Of a DNA stretch of 32,113 nucleotides, positions 1 to 6,912 are shown piece by piece; position 1 is the stretch's first letter; the number at the start of each line of letters is the position of its first letter. Made by a program: the position numbers and the translations under genes. Origin of the DNA: CAZWQR01 sp964638595 (GTDB taxonomy: Bacteria; Patescibacteriota; Minisyncoccia; Minisyncoccales; PEYH01); assembly GCA_964638595.1 (NCBI GenBank), contig CAZWYU010000019.1:1-32113 (forward strand). Direction: 5' to 3'. The notes beneath the pieces were generated by a model. It had not been told where the DNA came from and ran no database searches. It was given only the letters and a program-made list of their open reading frames with translations.

Positions 1-1
1 A

Positions 2-664
2 GAAACCTCCTCTTATTTAAAGAGATTCAAAGATAAATGTCTTGTTGTTCCTTTTGGCGTTGATTTTGATAAATTTGAGTCCTATCTAAACGAAGAAGAA
101 ATAGAGAAGAATAAAAAGCAGTACGGAGAATTTATTCTCTTCCTTGGACGTCTTAATTATTATAAAGGCCTAAGCTATTTAGTTGAGGCAGTTAAGGATT
201 TAGATATTAATTTAGTAATTGCCGGAGAAGGAGATGAAAAGAATGCCTTGATAGGGCAAGTTAAGAAATTAAAAATACAGGATAAAGTATGCTTTTTACC
301 TTTTCAGGAGAGAGAAAAAATTATTAATCTTTTTAAGGTAGCTAAAATTTTTGTTTTACCTTCTATTTTTAAAAGCGAGGCCTTTGGCATTGTTTTAATT
401 GAAGCCATGGCTTGTGGAACGCCTATTGTCTCTACTGAATTAGGCACAGGCACAAGTTGGGTTAATGAAGACGGCAGAACAGGATTTGTTGTTCCTTCAA
501 GAAACAGCCAAGCTCTGGCTTTGGCTGTTAAAAAAATAATAGAAAACAAAAAACTGGCTTTAGAAATGAGCCAGCAAGCAGAAAAAAGAGCTAGAGAAAG
601 GTTTTCTCTGGAAAAAATGCTTTTTAGGATTGAGAGTATTTATTTTTCTCTTTTAAGAAGTTAA
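2..664 (+). CDS. Glycosyltransferase family 4 (GT-B), 3' part only
   Basis: The gene runs in from the left edge, so its N-terminal domain and start are missing. The visible ~220 residues are the C-terminal Rossmann half of a GT-B enzyme that moves a sugar from a nucleotide-sugar donor. Family signs are PFGVD, LGRLNYYKG, the GEGDE turn and the donor-binding EX7E segment EAFGIVLIEAMA, followed by GTP and the usual C-terminal helix. The neighbouring glycosylphosphotransferase and O-antigen ligase suggest surface polysaccharide assembly at the inner face of the membrane. The last ~60 codons are repeated, without a start, at 2173-2349, so this 3' end may have been rebuilt by recombination. The sugar specificity cannot be read. 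Confidence 0.92.
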   Translation, partial: ETSSYLKRFKDKCLVVPFGVDFDKFESYLNEEEIEKNKKQYGEFILFLGRLNYYKGLSYLVEAVKDLDINLVIAGEGDEKNALIGQVKKLKIQDKVCFLPFQEREKIINLFKVAKIFVLPSIFKSEAFGIVLIEAMACGTPIVSTELGTGTSWVNEDGRTGFVVPSRNSQALALAVKKIIENKKLALEMSQQAEKRARERFSLEKMLFRIESIYFSLLRS

Positions 665-674
665 GAGCTTGACA
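478..674 (+). repeat. Direct repeat, copy 1 (glycosyltransferase 3' end plus -35 box)
   Basis: This segment matches 2172-2356. The first ~150 bases are about 90% identical by eye. The tail then diverges, and the match returns at the stop codon and the TTGACA immediately after it. The two copies bracket the AbiE toxin-antitoxin genes. Confidence 0.85.
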
Positions 675-696
675 AAAAATATATATTTCCGATAAT
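669..696 (+). promoter_or_regulatory. Promoter for abiEi-abiEii
   Basis: TTGACA (669-674) and GATAAT (691-696) are separated by 16 bp. The -35 box begins 5 bp after the glycosyltransferase stop codon. Transcription should start near 703, giving a leader of about 18 nt before the ATG at 721. Confidence 0.7.
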
Positions 697-720
697 AATA
701 AAAAAGCATTATTTTTGGAA

Positions 721-1341
721 ATGACCTTTAATGAACTAAAAAATAAAGCACTTAATTATCCCTTGTTTAAAGTAGAAGACGTTTTTAAATGGTTTCCAAA
801 AGCAAAAAGACAGACTACTTTAAATCAATTGAATTCTTGGGTTAAAAAGGGTTACTTGGAAAATATTCGCAGGAGCGTTTATAAGCTTAGCGATTTTGAT
901 ATTAAAGAACCTTTTATATTTGCAGGATTTATTTATAATCCTTCCTATATTAGTACCGAGACAGCACTTAATTATTACAGCATTATTCCGGATATACCAT
1001 TTGCCACTACCTCGGTTGCCACTCGAAAAACTAAAAATTTTAAGACAGAATACGGCAGTTTTTTATATAACCACATTAAGCCGGAACTTTTTTTTGGTTT
1101 TAAGAATATTTTGTCACATCAGCCGTATGGCTATAGCATTGCTATCCCTGAAAAGGCTCTTTTTGATTATCTCTATTTGCATTCAAAAGAGGTGAGTTCT
1201 GTTTCTGGATTTATAGAAGAAATGCGTTTTTCTTTTCCTAAGGATTTTGATTTTAAAAAGCTTGAGGAATGGTTAAAATTAATTCCTGAAAACAATAAAA
1301 AGTTTTATAAAATTATTGAATTTTTAACCAATGATAAATAA
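721..1341 (+). CDS. AbiEi-family antitoxin / transcriptional regulator
   Basis: This is a 206-residue protein. Its N-terminus reads as a small winged-helix domain (LFKVEDVFKWFP, then LNSWVKKGYLENIRRSVYKL), the usual front end of AbiEi-type antitoxins of type IV modules. The rest contains ISTETALNYY and PEKALFDYLYLH, which fit the AbiEi C-terminal domain. In the known family the protein represses its own operon and neutralises the AbiEii nucleotidyltransferase. I chose ATG 721 over TTG 715; there is no clear Shine-Dalgarno site. The gene overlaps the toxin gene by 11 bp, implying translational coupling. It sits between two copies of a glycosyltransferase 3' end, a sign of recent insertion. Confidence 0.85.
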   Translation: MTFNELKNKALNYPLFKVEDVFKWFPKAKRQTTLNQLNSWVKKGYLENIRRSVYKLSDFDIKEPFIFAGFIYNPSYISTETALNYYSIIPDIPFATTSVATRKTKNFKTEYGSFLYNHIKPELFFGFKNILSHQPYGYSIAIPEKALFDYLYLHSKEVSSVSGFIEEMRFSFPKDFDFKKLEEWLKLIPENNKKFYKIIEFLTNDK

Positions 1342-2146
1342 ATATTTATTTGAAAATCTTAAAAACGAAGCTTGGAGATGGCAAATTCCAGAAGCTAAAA
1401 ATAGGGCTCTTATTAGAGAATATTTACAGGCAAAAATTATTTATTATTTATATGAAGAATCCCAAGCTCGACATTTGTCTTTTATGGGAGGAACTAGCTT
1501 GCGTCTTCTAAAAAATCTTGATAGATTTTCCGAGGATTTAGATTTTGATAATTTAGGACTGAAGTTTAGGCAAATAAATGCTTTGTTTTTGAGAGTGCAA
1601 GAAAAATTAAAACAAGAAGGAATAGAATCAATTTATCAGATGAAAAAAACTGATCATTCTGGTATAGGGTCTTTTAAATTTGAAAAATTGCTTTTTGATT
1701 TGGAAATTAGTTCTCATAAAGAAGAGAAATTGGTAATAAAAATTAACCACACGACTCCTAAAATAAAACCGATTATAGAAAACATTGTATTTACTAGGTT
1801 TGGTATTGTTCAAAATGTAGTTACCAACACTCAAGAATTTGTTTTATCTCAAAAAATGAGGGCTGTTTTAACGAGGAAAGAAATTCAACCGCGTGATTTT
1901 TATGATATTGTTTGGCTTGTAAGCCGTAATATTACTCCAGATGAGAATCTTTTTCCAGAAATGAGCGTTCAAGATAAAAAGGAATTATTTCTGAAGTTAA
2001 AAAAAATATACCTTAACAAATTGAAACCTAATATAATAAGATACAAAAAAAGACTATCTCCTTTTCTAATAAACGAGAAAGAGGTAAATTATATTGATAG
2101 TTTTGTGGAAGTATTAGAAAATAATTTATTAGAGAAGACCCTATAA
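1331..2146 (+). CDS. AbiEii/AbiGii-family nucleotidyltransferase toxin
   Basis: This 271-residue protein belongs to the DNA polymerase beta nucleotidyltransferase superfamily. Visible motifs are FMGGTSLRLL (nucleotide binding, about residue 51) and RFSEDLDFDN with the paired metal-binding aspartates (about residue 66). A C-terminal KMRAVLTRKEIQPRDFYDIVWL matches the conserved K...R..PRD.YD block of AbiEii toxins. In characterised relatives the toxin transfers nucleotides to RNA targets such as tRNA acceptor ends and can cause abortive infection. It is encoded directly after, and overlaps, the AbiEi antitoxin. All expected catalytic residues seem present, so I see no sign of decay. Confidence 0.88.
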   Translation: MINKYLFENLKNEAWRWQIPEAKNRALIREYLQAKIIYYLYEESQARHLSFMGGTSLRLLKNLDRFSEDLDFDNLGLKFRQINALFLRVQEKLKQEGIESIYQMKKTDHSGIGSFKFEKLLFDLEISSHKEEKLVIKINHTTPKIKPIIENIVFTRFGIVQNVVTNTQEFVLSQKMRAVLTRKEIQPRDFYDIVWLVSRNITPDENLFPEMSVQDKKELFLKLKKIYLNKLKPNIIRYKKRLSPFLINEKEVNYIDSFVEVLENNLLEKTL

Positions 2147-2171
2147 TTTTTATAAGTTTAGTTTCTTAAAA

Positions 2172-2356
2172 AACAGGATTTGTTGTTCCTCCAAAAGACA
2201 GCCAAGCTCTGGCTTTAGCTGTTAAAAAAATAATAGAAAATGAAAAACTGGCTTTAGAAATGAGCCAGCAGGCAAAAAAGAGAGCTAGAGAAAATTTTTC
2301 TCTGGAAAAAATGTTTAACAAAGTAGTTTTAATTTATTTTAATAGTTAAGTTGACA
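2172..2356 (+). repeat. Direct repeat, copy 2 (glycosyltransferase 3' end plus -35 box)
   Basis: This is the partner of 478-674. The match begins abruptly at AACAGGATTT, preceded by unrelated AT-rich sequence, and ends with the stop codon plus TTGACA. The position of the -35 box relative to the stop codon is kept in both copies. Confidence 0.85.
2173..2349 (+). pseudogene. Truncated duplicate of the glycosyltransferase C-terminus
   Basis: 58 codons from TGFVVPPKD to the stop repeat the C-terminal helix region of the gene ending at 664 (shared: SQALALAVKKIIEN, LALEMSQQA). A TAA stop stands in frame two codons upstream and there is no start, so this is a remnant. The last ~15 residues differ from copy 1 (KVVLIYFNS against RIESIYFSLLRS). 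That suggests the two tails come from different alleles. The MNT/HEPN promoter starts right after its stop codon. Confidence 0.85.
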
Positions 2357-2379
2357 GAGTATAGATTATTTTAGATAAT
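2351..2379 (+). promoter_or_regulatory. Promoter for the MNT/HEPN pair, probably giving a leaderless transcript
   Basis: TTGACA (2351-2356), a 17-bp spacer, then GATAAT (2374-2379). The expected start near 2386-2388 coincides with the ATG at 2388. Confidence 0.75.
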
Positions 2380-2387
2380 TATAGTTG

Positions 2388-2690
2388 ATGACCACAAAAA
2401 CTAGAAAAACAGAAGAAAAAATCAAAGATATTATTTTTCGATTTTTAGACTCTAAGGAGTATGAAGTTTTTATTTTTGGCTCAAGAGTTAAAGGAAAGGC
2501 AAAAAAATATAGTGATTATGATATTGGTATTAAAGGGAAAAAAGCAGTTCCCGGATATATTTTAACAATGATTGAGGAGGCCTTAGAGGAATCTGATTTA
2601 CCCTATAAGGTAGATATAGTGGATTTTTCATTGGTTTCTCCAGAGTTTAGCCAAATAGCTTTATCAAAAATTAAAAAATTATCAATATAA
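2388..2690 (+). CDS. MNT-type minimal nucleotidyltransferase (antitoxin of a MNT/HEPN pair)
   Basis: This 100-residue minimal nucleotidyltransferase has the FGSRVKGKAKKYSDYDIG signature: the GS nucleotide-binding motif followed by the DxD metal site. A third acidic residue lies in VDIVDF. In characterised MNT/HEPN modules this enzyme transfers AMP from ATP onto the HEPN ribonuclease and silences it. The partner gene follows with a 1-bp overlap (TAATG), so the two are one operon. I prefer ATG 2388 over the TTG three bases upstream because the promoter places the transcript start there. Confidence 0.88.
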   Translation: MTTKTRKTEEKIKDIIFRFLDSKEYEVFIFGSRVKGKAKKYSDYDIGIKGKKAVPGYILTMIEEALEESDLPYKVDIVDFSLVSPEFSQIALSKIKKLSI

Positions 2691-3061
2691 TGACCCAATT
2701 AGATAATTTAATTAAAAATCTTAATAAAGCGAATAAAAGATTGAAAGAAGCAGTTAAAGCTAATCCTACGAGCATGAACAAGGATGCCACTATACAAAGG
2801 TTTGAATTTACTTTTGAACTGGCTTGGAAAACCCTCCAAGCTTATATCAGAGACCAGGGTTTTGATTGCAAGAGTCCAAAAAATTGTATTAGAGAGGGGG
2901 CAAGATTAGAGGTTATTAAAGAGCCGGAAGAATGGTTTAGTTATTTAAATTCTAGGAATCTTATTACTCATACCTATAATGAAAAAATGGCTGATGAAAT
3001 CTACGGCCAAGCGTTAGAATTTCCTCAAGAAGTAGACAGTCTATTAAAAAAAGTTTCCTGA
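2690..3061 (+). CDS. HEPN-domain toxin, HI0074-like nucleotidyltransferase partner
   Basis: This 123-residue all-helical protein matches the nucleotidyltransferase substrate-binding (HI0074-like HEPN) family. Landmarks are QRFEFTFELAWKTLQAYI and, near the C-terminus, RNLITHTYNE, which holds an RX4HXY motif. In the known family the Arg and His form the ribonuclease active site and the Tyr is the AMPylation target of the MNT partner. The motif is intact, so an active RNase toxin is likely. The stop codon lies inside a shared bidirectional terminator, and the convergent glycosylphosphotransferase gene ends 2 bp away. Confidence 0.88.
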   Translation: MTQLDNLIKNLNKANKRLKEAVKANPTSMNKDATIQRFEFTFELAWKTLQAYIRDQGFDCKSPKNCIREGARLEVIKEPEEWFSYLNSRNLITHTYNEKMADEIYGQALEFPQEVDSLLKKVS

Positions 3062-3074
3062 TTTAACTTTTTTT
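3046..3074. terminator. Bidirectional AT-rich terminator overlapping two stop codons
   Basis: A perfect 10-bp inverted repeat, AAAAAAAGTT (3046-3055) and AACTTTTTTT (3065-3074), has a 9-nt loop. It contains the stop codons of both convergent genes and gives a T-run on each strand. The stem is A/T-rich, so efficiency is uncertain. Confidence 0.6.
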
Positions 3075-4382
3075 GAAAATAAAAGGGATTGTTCTCAACA
3101 GAATTATTAGGTCTAAAAATAAAGACCTGTTTTTTATGTAATAAAGATCATATTGAAACTTCTCAAAGCTGTCCTCAATAGAACGAGCGTATCTAAATCT
3201 TATGAAGGCCCAGCCAGTAAATCCTGGCTTAATTAAATGGCGGAGATGGTAATGGGGGATTTGCTTTTCTAGTTGTTCTACAAATATGGGTCTTTCTGGC
3301 CTGGGTCCAATTAAGGAAATATCTCCTTTAATGATATTTATCATCTGTGGCAATTCATCAAGATGTATTTTTCTTAATATTTTTCCTATTCTAGTAACCC
3401 TGTTGTCTTTTTTTTCTGCCCAGACCGGGCCGTTTTTTTCTGCTTCTTTATGCATAGAACGGAATTTAAAGAGTAGAAAAGTTTTTCTATTTTTGCCAAC
3501 CCTTTCTTGTTTGTAAAAGATTGGTCCCTTACTGTCTAGCTTAATTAATATAGCAAAGATGAGCCAAAGAGGAAGAGAGAATAAAAAAATAATTGAGGCT
3601 AGTATTAAATCTGTAATTCTTTTCATCTTATCATAGAGGTCTTTCTTTCCTTCTTGGAGATTTTCTAAGAACCAAAGGTAGTCTAAAAAATCAATAGGCA
3701 GTTTTCTAAAAGTGATTTCATAGGCTTTAGCCACATCAATTATATTTATTTTGTATTTTAAGCATTGATAAATAATTTTTCTGGCTTCACTCTGTGAAAC
3801 AAGGTATTTATTAGCTACTATTAAGGTATTTACTTTATTTTGTTTTATTTTTTCAGGCAAAGTCGCAATATTTTCTTCAGCAATAATTTCAACCAGCTTG
3901 TATCCTAGATGAGGTTGATTTTTAAAAGCCAAGACTAAATTATTAGTAACTTCGTTGAAACCGATTATAGCAATTCTTTTTTTGAAAAAAGAAGTAAAGA
4001 GTTTTAAGAATGCTTTTCTCCAAAAAAAGAGTGAAAACATTAAAAGAATAACTAATATTAAAAGATTAGTTTTTGGACTAATACTTGGTATTGTATAAAA
4101 GAAAATAACAGCTACAATAAAAGAAATTACAAGTGCCAGTATTATTCTAATAGCAAAAGAGATTCCAATTTGCAAAAGATCAAGCTCATATAAATCAAAA
4201 AGAAAGAAGATAAAAATCCAAATTAAGTAGATAAAAGAGAAGGGAATTAAGTGTTTTACAAGATTTTCTTCAGATAAATTTTGACCAAATCTTAAAAATA
4301 AGGTTATAATCAAACAAAGATATAACAATATTATATCGCCTGTAAGAAGAATTACTTTTCTAAAGCTTAATCTATTAAACAT
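3063..4382 (-). CDS. Polyprenyl glycosylphosphotransferase (WcaJ/WbaP-like sugar transferase)
   Basis: This 439-residue membrane enzyme should start lipid-linked glycan synthesis by moving a sugar-phosphate from a nucleotide sugar to undecaprenyl phosphate. Four N-terminal membrane helices (about residues 10-120) are followed by a Rossmann-like domain (KKRIAIIGFNE, about 134). The C-terminal bacterial sugar transferase domain has the re-entrant helix near 255-280, GPIFYKQERVG, FKFRSM, the catalytic Asp-Glu in HLDELPQ, and ISLIGPRPE. The architecture and length match the long polyisoprenyl-phosphate hexose-1-phosphate transferases. It is divergent from the O-antigen ligase gene with only 20 bp between start codons, so each promoter probably lies inside the other gene. 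Confidence 0.9.
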   Translation of the reverse strand: MFNRLSFRKVILLTGDIILLYLCLIITLFLRFGQNLSEENLVKHLIPFSFIYLIWIFIFFLFDLYELDLLQIGISFAIRIILALVISFIVAVIFFYTIPSISPKTNLLILVILLMFSLFFWRKAFLKLFTSFFKKRIAIIGFNEVTNNLVLAFKNQPHLGYKLVEIIAEENIATLPEKIKQNKVNTLIVANKYLVSQSEARKIIYQCLKYKINIIDVAKAYEITFRKLPIDFLDYLWFLENLQEGKKDLYDKMKRITDLILASIIFLFSLPLWLIFAILIKLDSKGPIFYKQERVGKNRKTFLLFKFRSMHKEAEKNGPVWAEKKDNRVTRIGKILRKIHLDELPQMINIIKGDISLIGPRPERPIFVEQLEKQIPHYHLRHLIKPGFTGWAFIRFRYARSIEDSFEKFQYDLYYIKNRSLFLDLIILLRTIPFIFKKS

Positions 4383-4402
4383 TAATTCATTTTAATCATT
4401 TT

Positions 4403-6475
4403 ATGGGTAAAAAAGCAAGATTAAAAAGGGAGAGGGAAAAAAGCAAAGAAATTAGAAAAAAGAAAGACACAATTTCTAATACCTCTATAGACAATATTCT
4501 GCTCTTCATTATACATGGTGCCACTTATCTTCTTTTACTAATTCCAGCAATAGTTGGCACTCATTATTTTTTTCCTTATGTTGGACCAAAAGGCCTTTAT
4601 TTGATGACTTTTATTGAAATTATCTTTTTTGCTTGGTTAATCCTGGCTTATTTGAATCCAAAATATAGGCCTAAAAAAAACATAGTGGTCAAGACGTTGA
4701 GTCTTTATTTATCAATTTTGGTATTTGCTACAATTTTGGGTATTGACCCTTTGCGGAGTTTTTGGTCTAAATTTGAAAGAATGTCTGGAACTTTGATTTG
4801 GCTTCATTTGTTTGGTTTTTTTATTGTAAGTATTTCTGTATTTAAAAAAAGAGATTGGCAGAGATTTTTTTTAGCATCTTTAGCCGTGGCTCTATTTGTC
4901 TGTCTTGCCTTTTTTTCTGGAGACAATAGCACTTTAACCTCTAAAGGGGGTTCTACGCTAGGCAATAGCTCTTTTTTAGCTACCTATCTTCTCTTTAATA
5001 TTTATTTTGCCCTTTATTTGATTGCTGTTTTTTATGAGGAGGTAAAAAAGAAAATGGAAAGAAAAGAAGACCTTATTTATTCTTTAATTAAAATTGTTTT
5101 TTCAGTTCTTATATTGGTTTTTATGTTTTTGGTGCTTTCTTTAAGCAGTGGTGATGCAGCTTTTGCTACTTGTTTGGGTGGCTTTGGCTTAATTTTACTT
5201 TTTTGGGGAGCCTTTAGAATAAAAAAACCTCTATTAAAAAAAATTGGCAAAATAGCATTGTTTATTGGATTAATCGGTTATATCGCTTCAGTTAGCTTAT
5301 TATTGATTCCGGGTAGTTTAATGCAGGATTTTTATCTTAATTTTAGGAGTGAAGCTCGTCCTATTGTTTGGCAAATAGCTTGGGAGGGATTTAAAGAAAA
5401 GCCAATTTTTGGCTGGGGTCCACAAAATTTTGGCATTGTTTTTGAAAAGAATTTTGATCCTTGGTTGAAATTTCACAATAAACCTCGCTTTGACCAAGCT
5501 CATAATATTGTAATGGACACTTTAGTAGATGTTGGCATTTTAGGTTTCTTGACTTATTTATCTCTTTTTGGTTCGGTTTTTTGGGTTTTATGGAAAAAAG
5601 CCTCTAAATCAAGAGTTAATTTTTTTGCAGCGGCTATTTTTACTTCTCTCCTAATTGGTCATTTTACCCAAAACCTTGTTGTTTTTGATATGCCTGCCAG
5701 TTATTTAATGCTTTTTATGGTTTTGGGTTTTGCCGGTTCGGTGGCTCAAGGGCAAACCTCTGAAAAAGCAGTTGCCAAGAAATTTTCTCCTCTTATAACA
5801 ATTGTTGCTGTTTTGTTGTTTGTGTTATCTTTTAACTATTTTGTTTACAAACCGTCAATAAGTGGGAAGGGGATTATAAAAGTTCTTGTATCCCAGAGTT
5901 ATGAACAAAGAATGGGATTTTATGAAGAAACTCTTCATACTTCACCCCTAGGCCTTTACCAGCTTAGATATCATTTAAATAATAATCTTTTAAAAAAGGC
6001 TCAAAAAGGAGATGCAAATTTAGAAGAGGTCAATTTTATGATTCAAGAATTAGAGAAAAGCCTCCAAACTTCATCTTTGGATTATGATAGTAAGCTTTCT
6101 TTAGCAGAAATTTATAATGCTCAAGCCATTCTCTTTAAACAGGGCAATTTGAACAGAGCAGAGGAGATTTTGAATCAAGCCATAGAATTTAGCCCAAAGA
6201 AACAAGATGCTTACTGGGAAATGGCTAAAACTCAATCTATGTTAGGTAAAGAAGATGAGGCTTTGTCTTATGCAGAAAAAGCCGTTGCCATAGATCCTCA
6301 ATTAGCTCAATCACATATTTTCTATATCAATGCTTTGACTGTTTATGGGAAAAATGATTTAGCAGAAGAAAAAGCAAGAGAAGCTTTAGAAGTTGTTCCA
6401 GAAGAGCAGATCAAAAAGATGGAACCCAGTTTTGAAAAAACATTAGAAGATATGCTTGATGGTGTTGATTTATAA
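4403..6475 (+). CDS. O-antigen ligase/polymerase-like membrane protein with C-terminal TPR repeats
   Basis: This is a 690-residue protein. A very basic N-terminal tail (first ~23 residues) precedes about 11-12 membrane segments up to residue ~490. The O-antigen ligase/Wzy_C signature is visible: ARPIVWQIAWEGFKEKPIFGWGPQNF, then DQAHNIVMDTLVDVGILGF, with the Arg and His expected in the active-site loop. The last ~130 residues form TPR-like helical repeats (AEEILNQAIEFSP, ALSYAEKAVAIDP). Such proteins join or polymerise lipid-linked glycans outside the membrane. With the adjacent glycosylphosphotransferase it suggests a surface glycan pathway. Whether it is a ligase, a polymerase or a protein O-glycosyltransferase cannot be decided. 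Confidence 0.87.
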   Translation: MGKKARLKREREKSKEIRKKKDTISNTSIDNILLFIIHGATYLLLLIPAIVGTHYFFPYVGPKGLYLMTFIEIIFFAWLILAYLNPKYRPKKNIVVKTLSLYLSILVFATILGIDPLRSFWSKFERMSGTLIWLHLFGFFIVSISVFKKRDWQRFFLASLAVALFVCLAFFSGDNSTLTSKGGSTLGNSSFLATYLLFNIYFALYLIAVFYEEVKKKMERKEDLIYSLIKIVFSVLILVFMFLVLSLSSGDAAFATCLGGFGLILLFWGAFRIKKPLLKKIGKIALFIGLIGYIASVSLLLIPGSLMQDFYLNFRSEARPIVWQIAWEGFKEKPIFGWGPQNFGIVFEKNFDPWLKFHNKPRFDQAHNIVMDTLVDVGILGFLTYLSLFGSVFWVLWKKASKSRVNFFAAAIFTSLLIGHFTQNLVVFDMPASYLMLFMVLGFAGSVAQGQTSEKAVAKKFSPLITIVAVLLFVLSFNYFVYKPSISGKGIIKVLVSQSYEQRMGFYEETLHTSPLGLYQLRYHLNNNLLKKAQKGDANLEEVNFMIQELEKSLQTSSLDYDSKLSLAEIYNAQAILFKQGNLNRAEEILNQAIEFSPKKQDAYWEMAKTQSMLGKEDEALSYAEKAVAIDPQLAQSHIFYINALTVYGKNDLAEEKAREALEVVPEEQIKKMEPSFEKTLEDMLDGVDL

Positions 6476-6560
6476 GTCTGTTTATGTTTTTTTAGTTTAA
6501 AATGTTTTTTTTGTTCTTTGTCTGAAGGTGTACAAAAAAATGTAAAAGAGAACGCAGGGG

Positions 6561-6589
6561 TTGACAGTTTTTTATTTCTCTGATAAGAT
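6561..6589 (+). promoter_or_regulatory. Promoter for a short structured transcript
   Basis: TTGACA (6561-6566), 17 bp, then TAAGAT (6584-6589) preceded by an extended -10 TG. Transcription should start near 6596. Confidence 0.55.
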
Positions 6590-6595
6590 ACCATA

Positions 6596-6668
6596 ATTAG
6601 TGAGCTATCCAAGCTTTGCTTGGAACTCCATAAATCGGCGAAAATCTCCCTTGTGGAGATTTTTGCTT
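6596..6668 (+). ncRNA. Candidate small RNA of about 70 nt
   Basis: Downstream of the promoter lies a hairpin CCAAGC-TTT-GCTTGG (6609-6623), a single-stranded linker, then a terminator hairpin AAAATCTCC/GGAGATTTT (6641-6663) running into T-rich sequence. It matches no RNA family I recognise. A 31-codon GTG-start frame at 6600 crosses it, but that frame runs through the terminator and looks fortuitous. It could also be a short attenuated leader. Confidence 0.4.
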
Positions 6669-6670
6669 TT
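6641..6670 (+). terminator. Intrinsic terminator
   Basis: A nine-bp stem (6641-6649 with 6655-6663), loop CTTGT, then TTTTTGCTTTT. Confidence 0.6.
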
Positions 6671-6708
6671 ATCTTTCCAACTTTTAATCAAAAATTGAGA
6701 GGGTAGTC

Positions 6709-6912
6709 TTGCAACATTTCTAATATTTGTTATTATAAAACTGGGTCTCCGCGCTGCACTCGCTAATTAGATTTATCGGAGTTAAACGGCGGGGACCCAT
6801 TAGGAAACAATTTTGTTCCGATGCTCGGCTTAAGAAACCTCTCGATTTCTTGTATCACTTACTTTATTCGCTCCTATTTTTCTCATTATAAAGCTCTGTT
6901 AAATTTTTAATT
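6709..6912 (+). other. Structured non-coding stretch upstream of murB
   Basis: A possible promoter (TTGCAA 6709-6714, 16 bp, TATTAT 6731-6736) precedes a strong stem: GGGTCTCCGC (6743-6752) with GCGGGGACCC (6789-6798). Two smaller stems follow: GGAAACAA/TTGTTCC (6803-6819) and AAGAAA/TTTCTT around 6832-6851. No terminator separates this from the murB start at 6913, so it may be a long structured 5' leader. I do not recognise a riboswitch class. No coding frame stands out. Confidence 0.4.

Noticed and set aside
4382..4403. Dedicated promoter pair between the divergent glycan genes
   Set aside because: Only 20 bp separate the starts and no convincing -35/-10 pair is visible; promoters must lie within the coding regions and I could not place them.
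6600..6695. 31-codon GTG-start peptide
   Set aside because: It runs through the terminator hairpin and has no initiation signal.
6741..6900. tmRNA gene
   Set aside because: There is no tRNA-like end, no tag frame and no TTCGATTCC-type T arm; only generic hairpins are visible.
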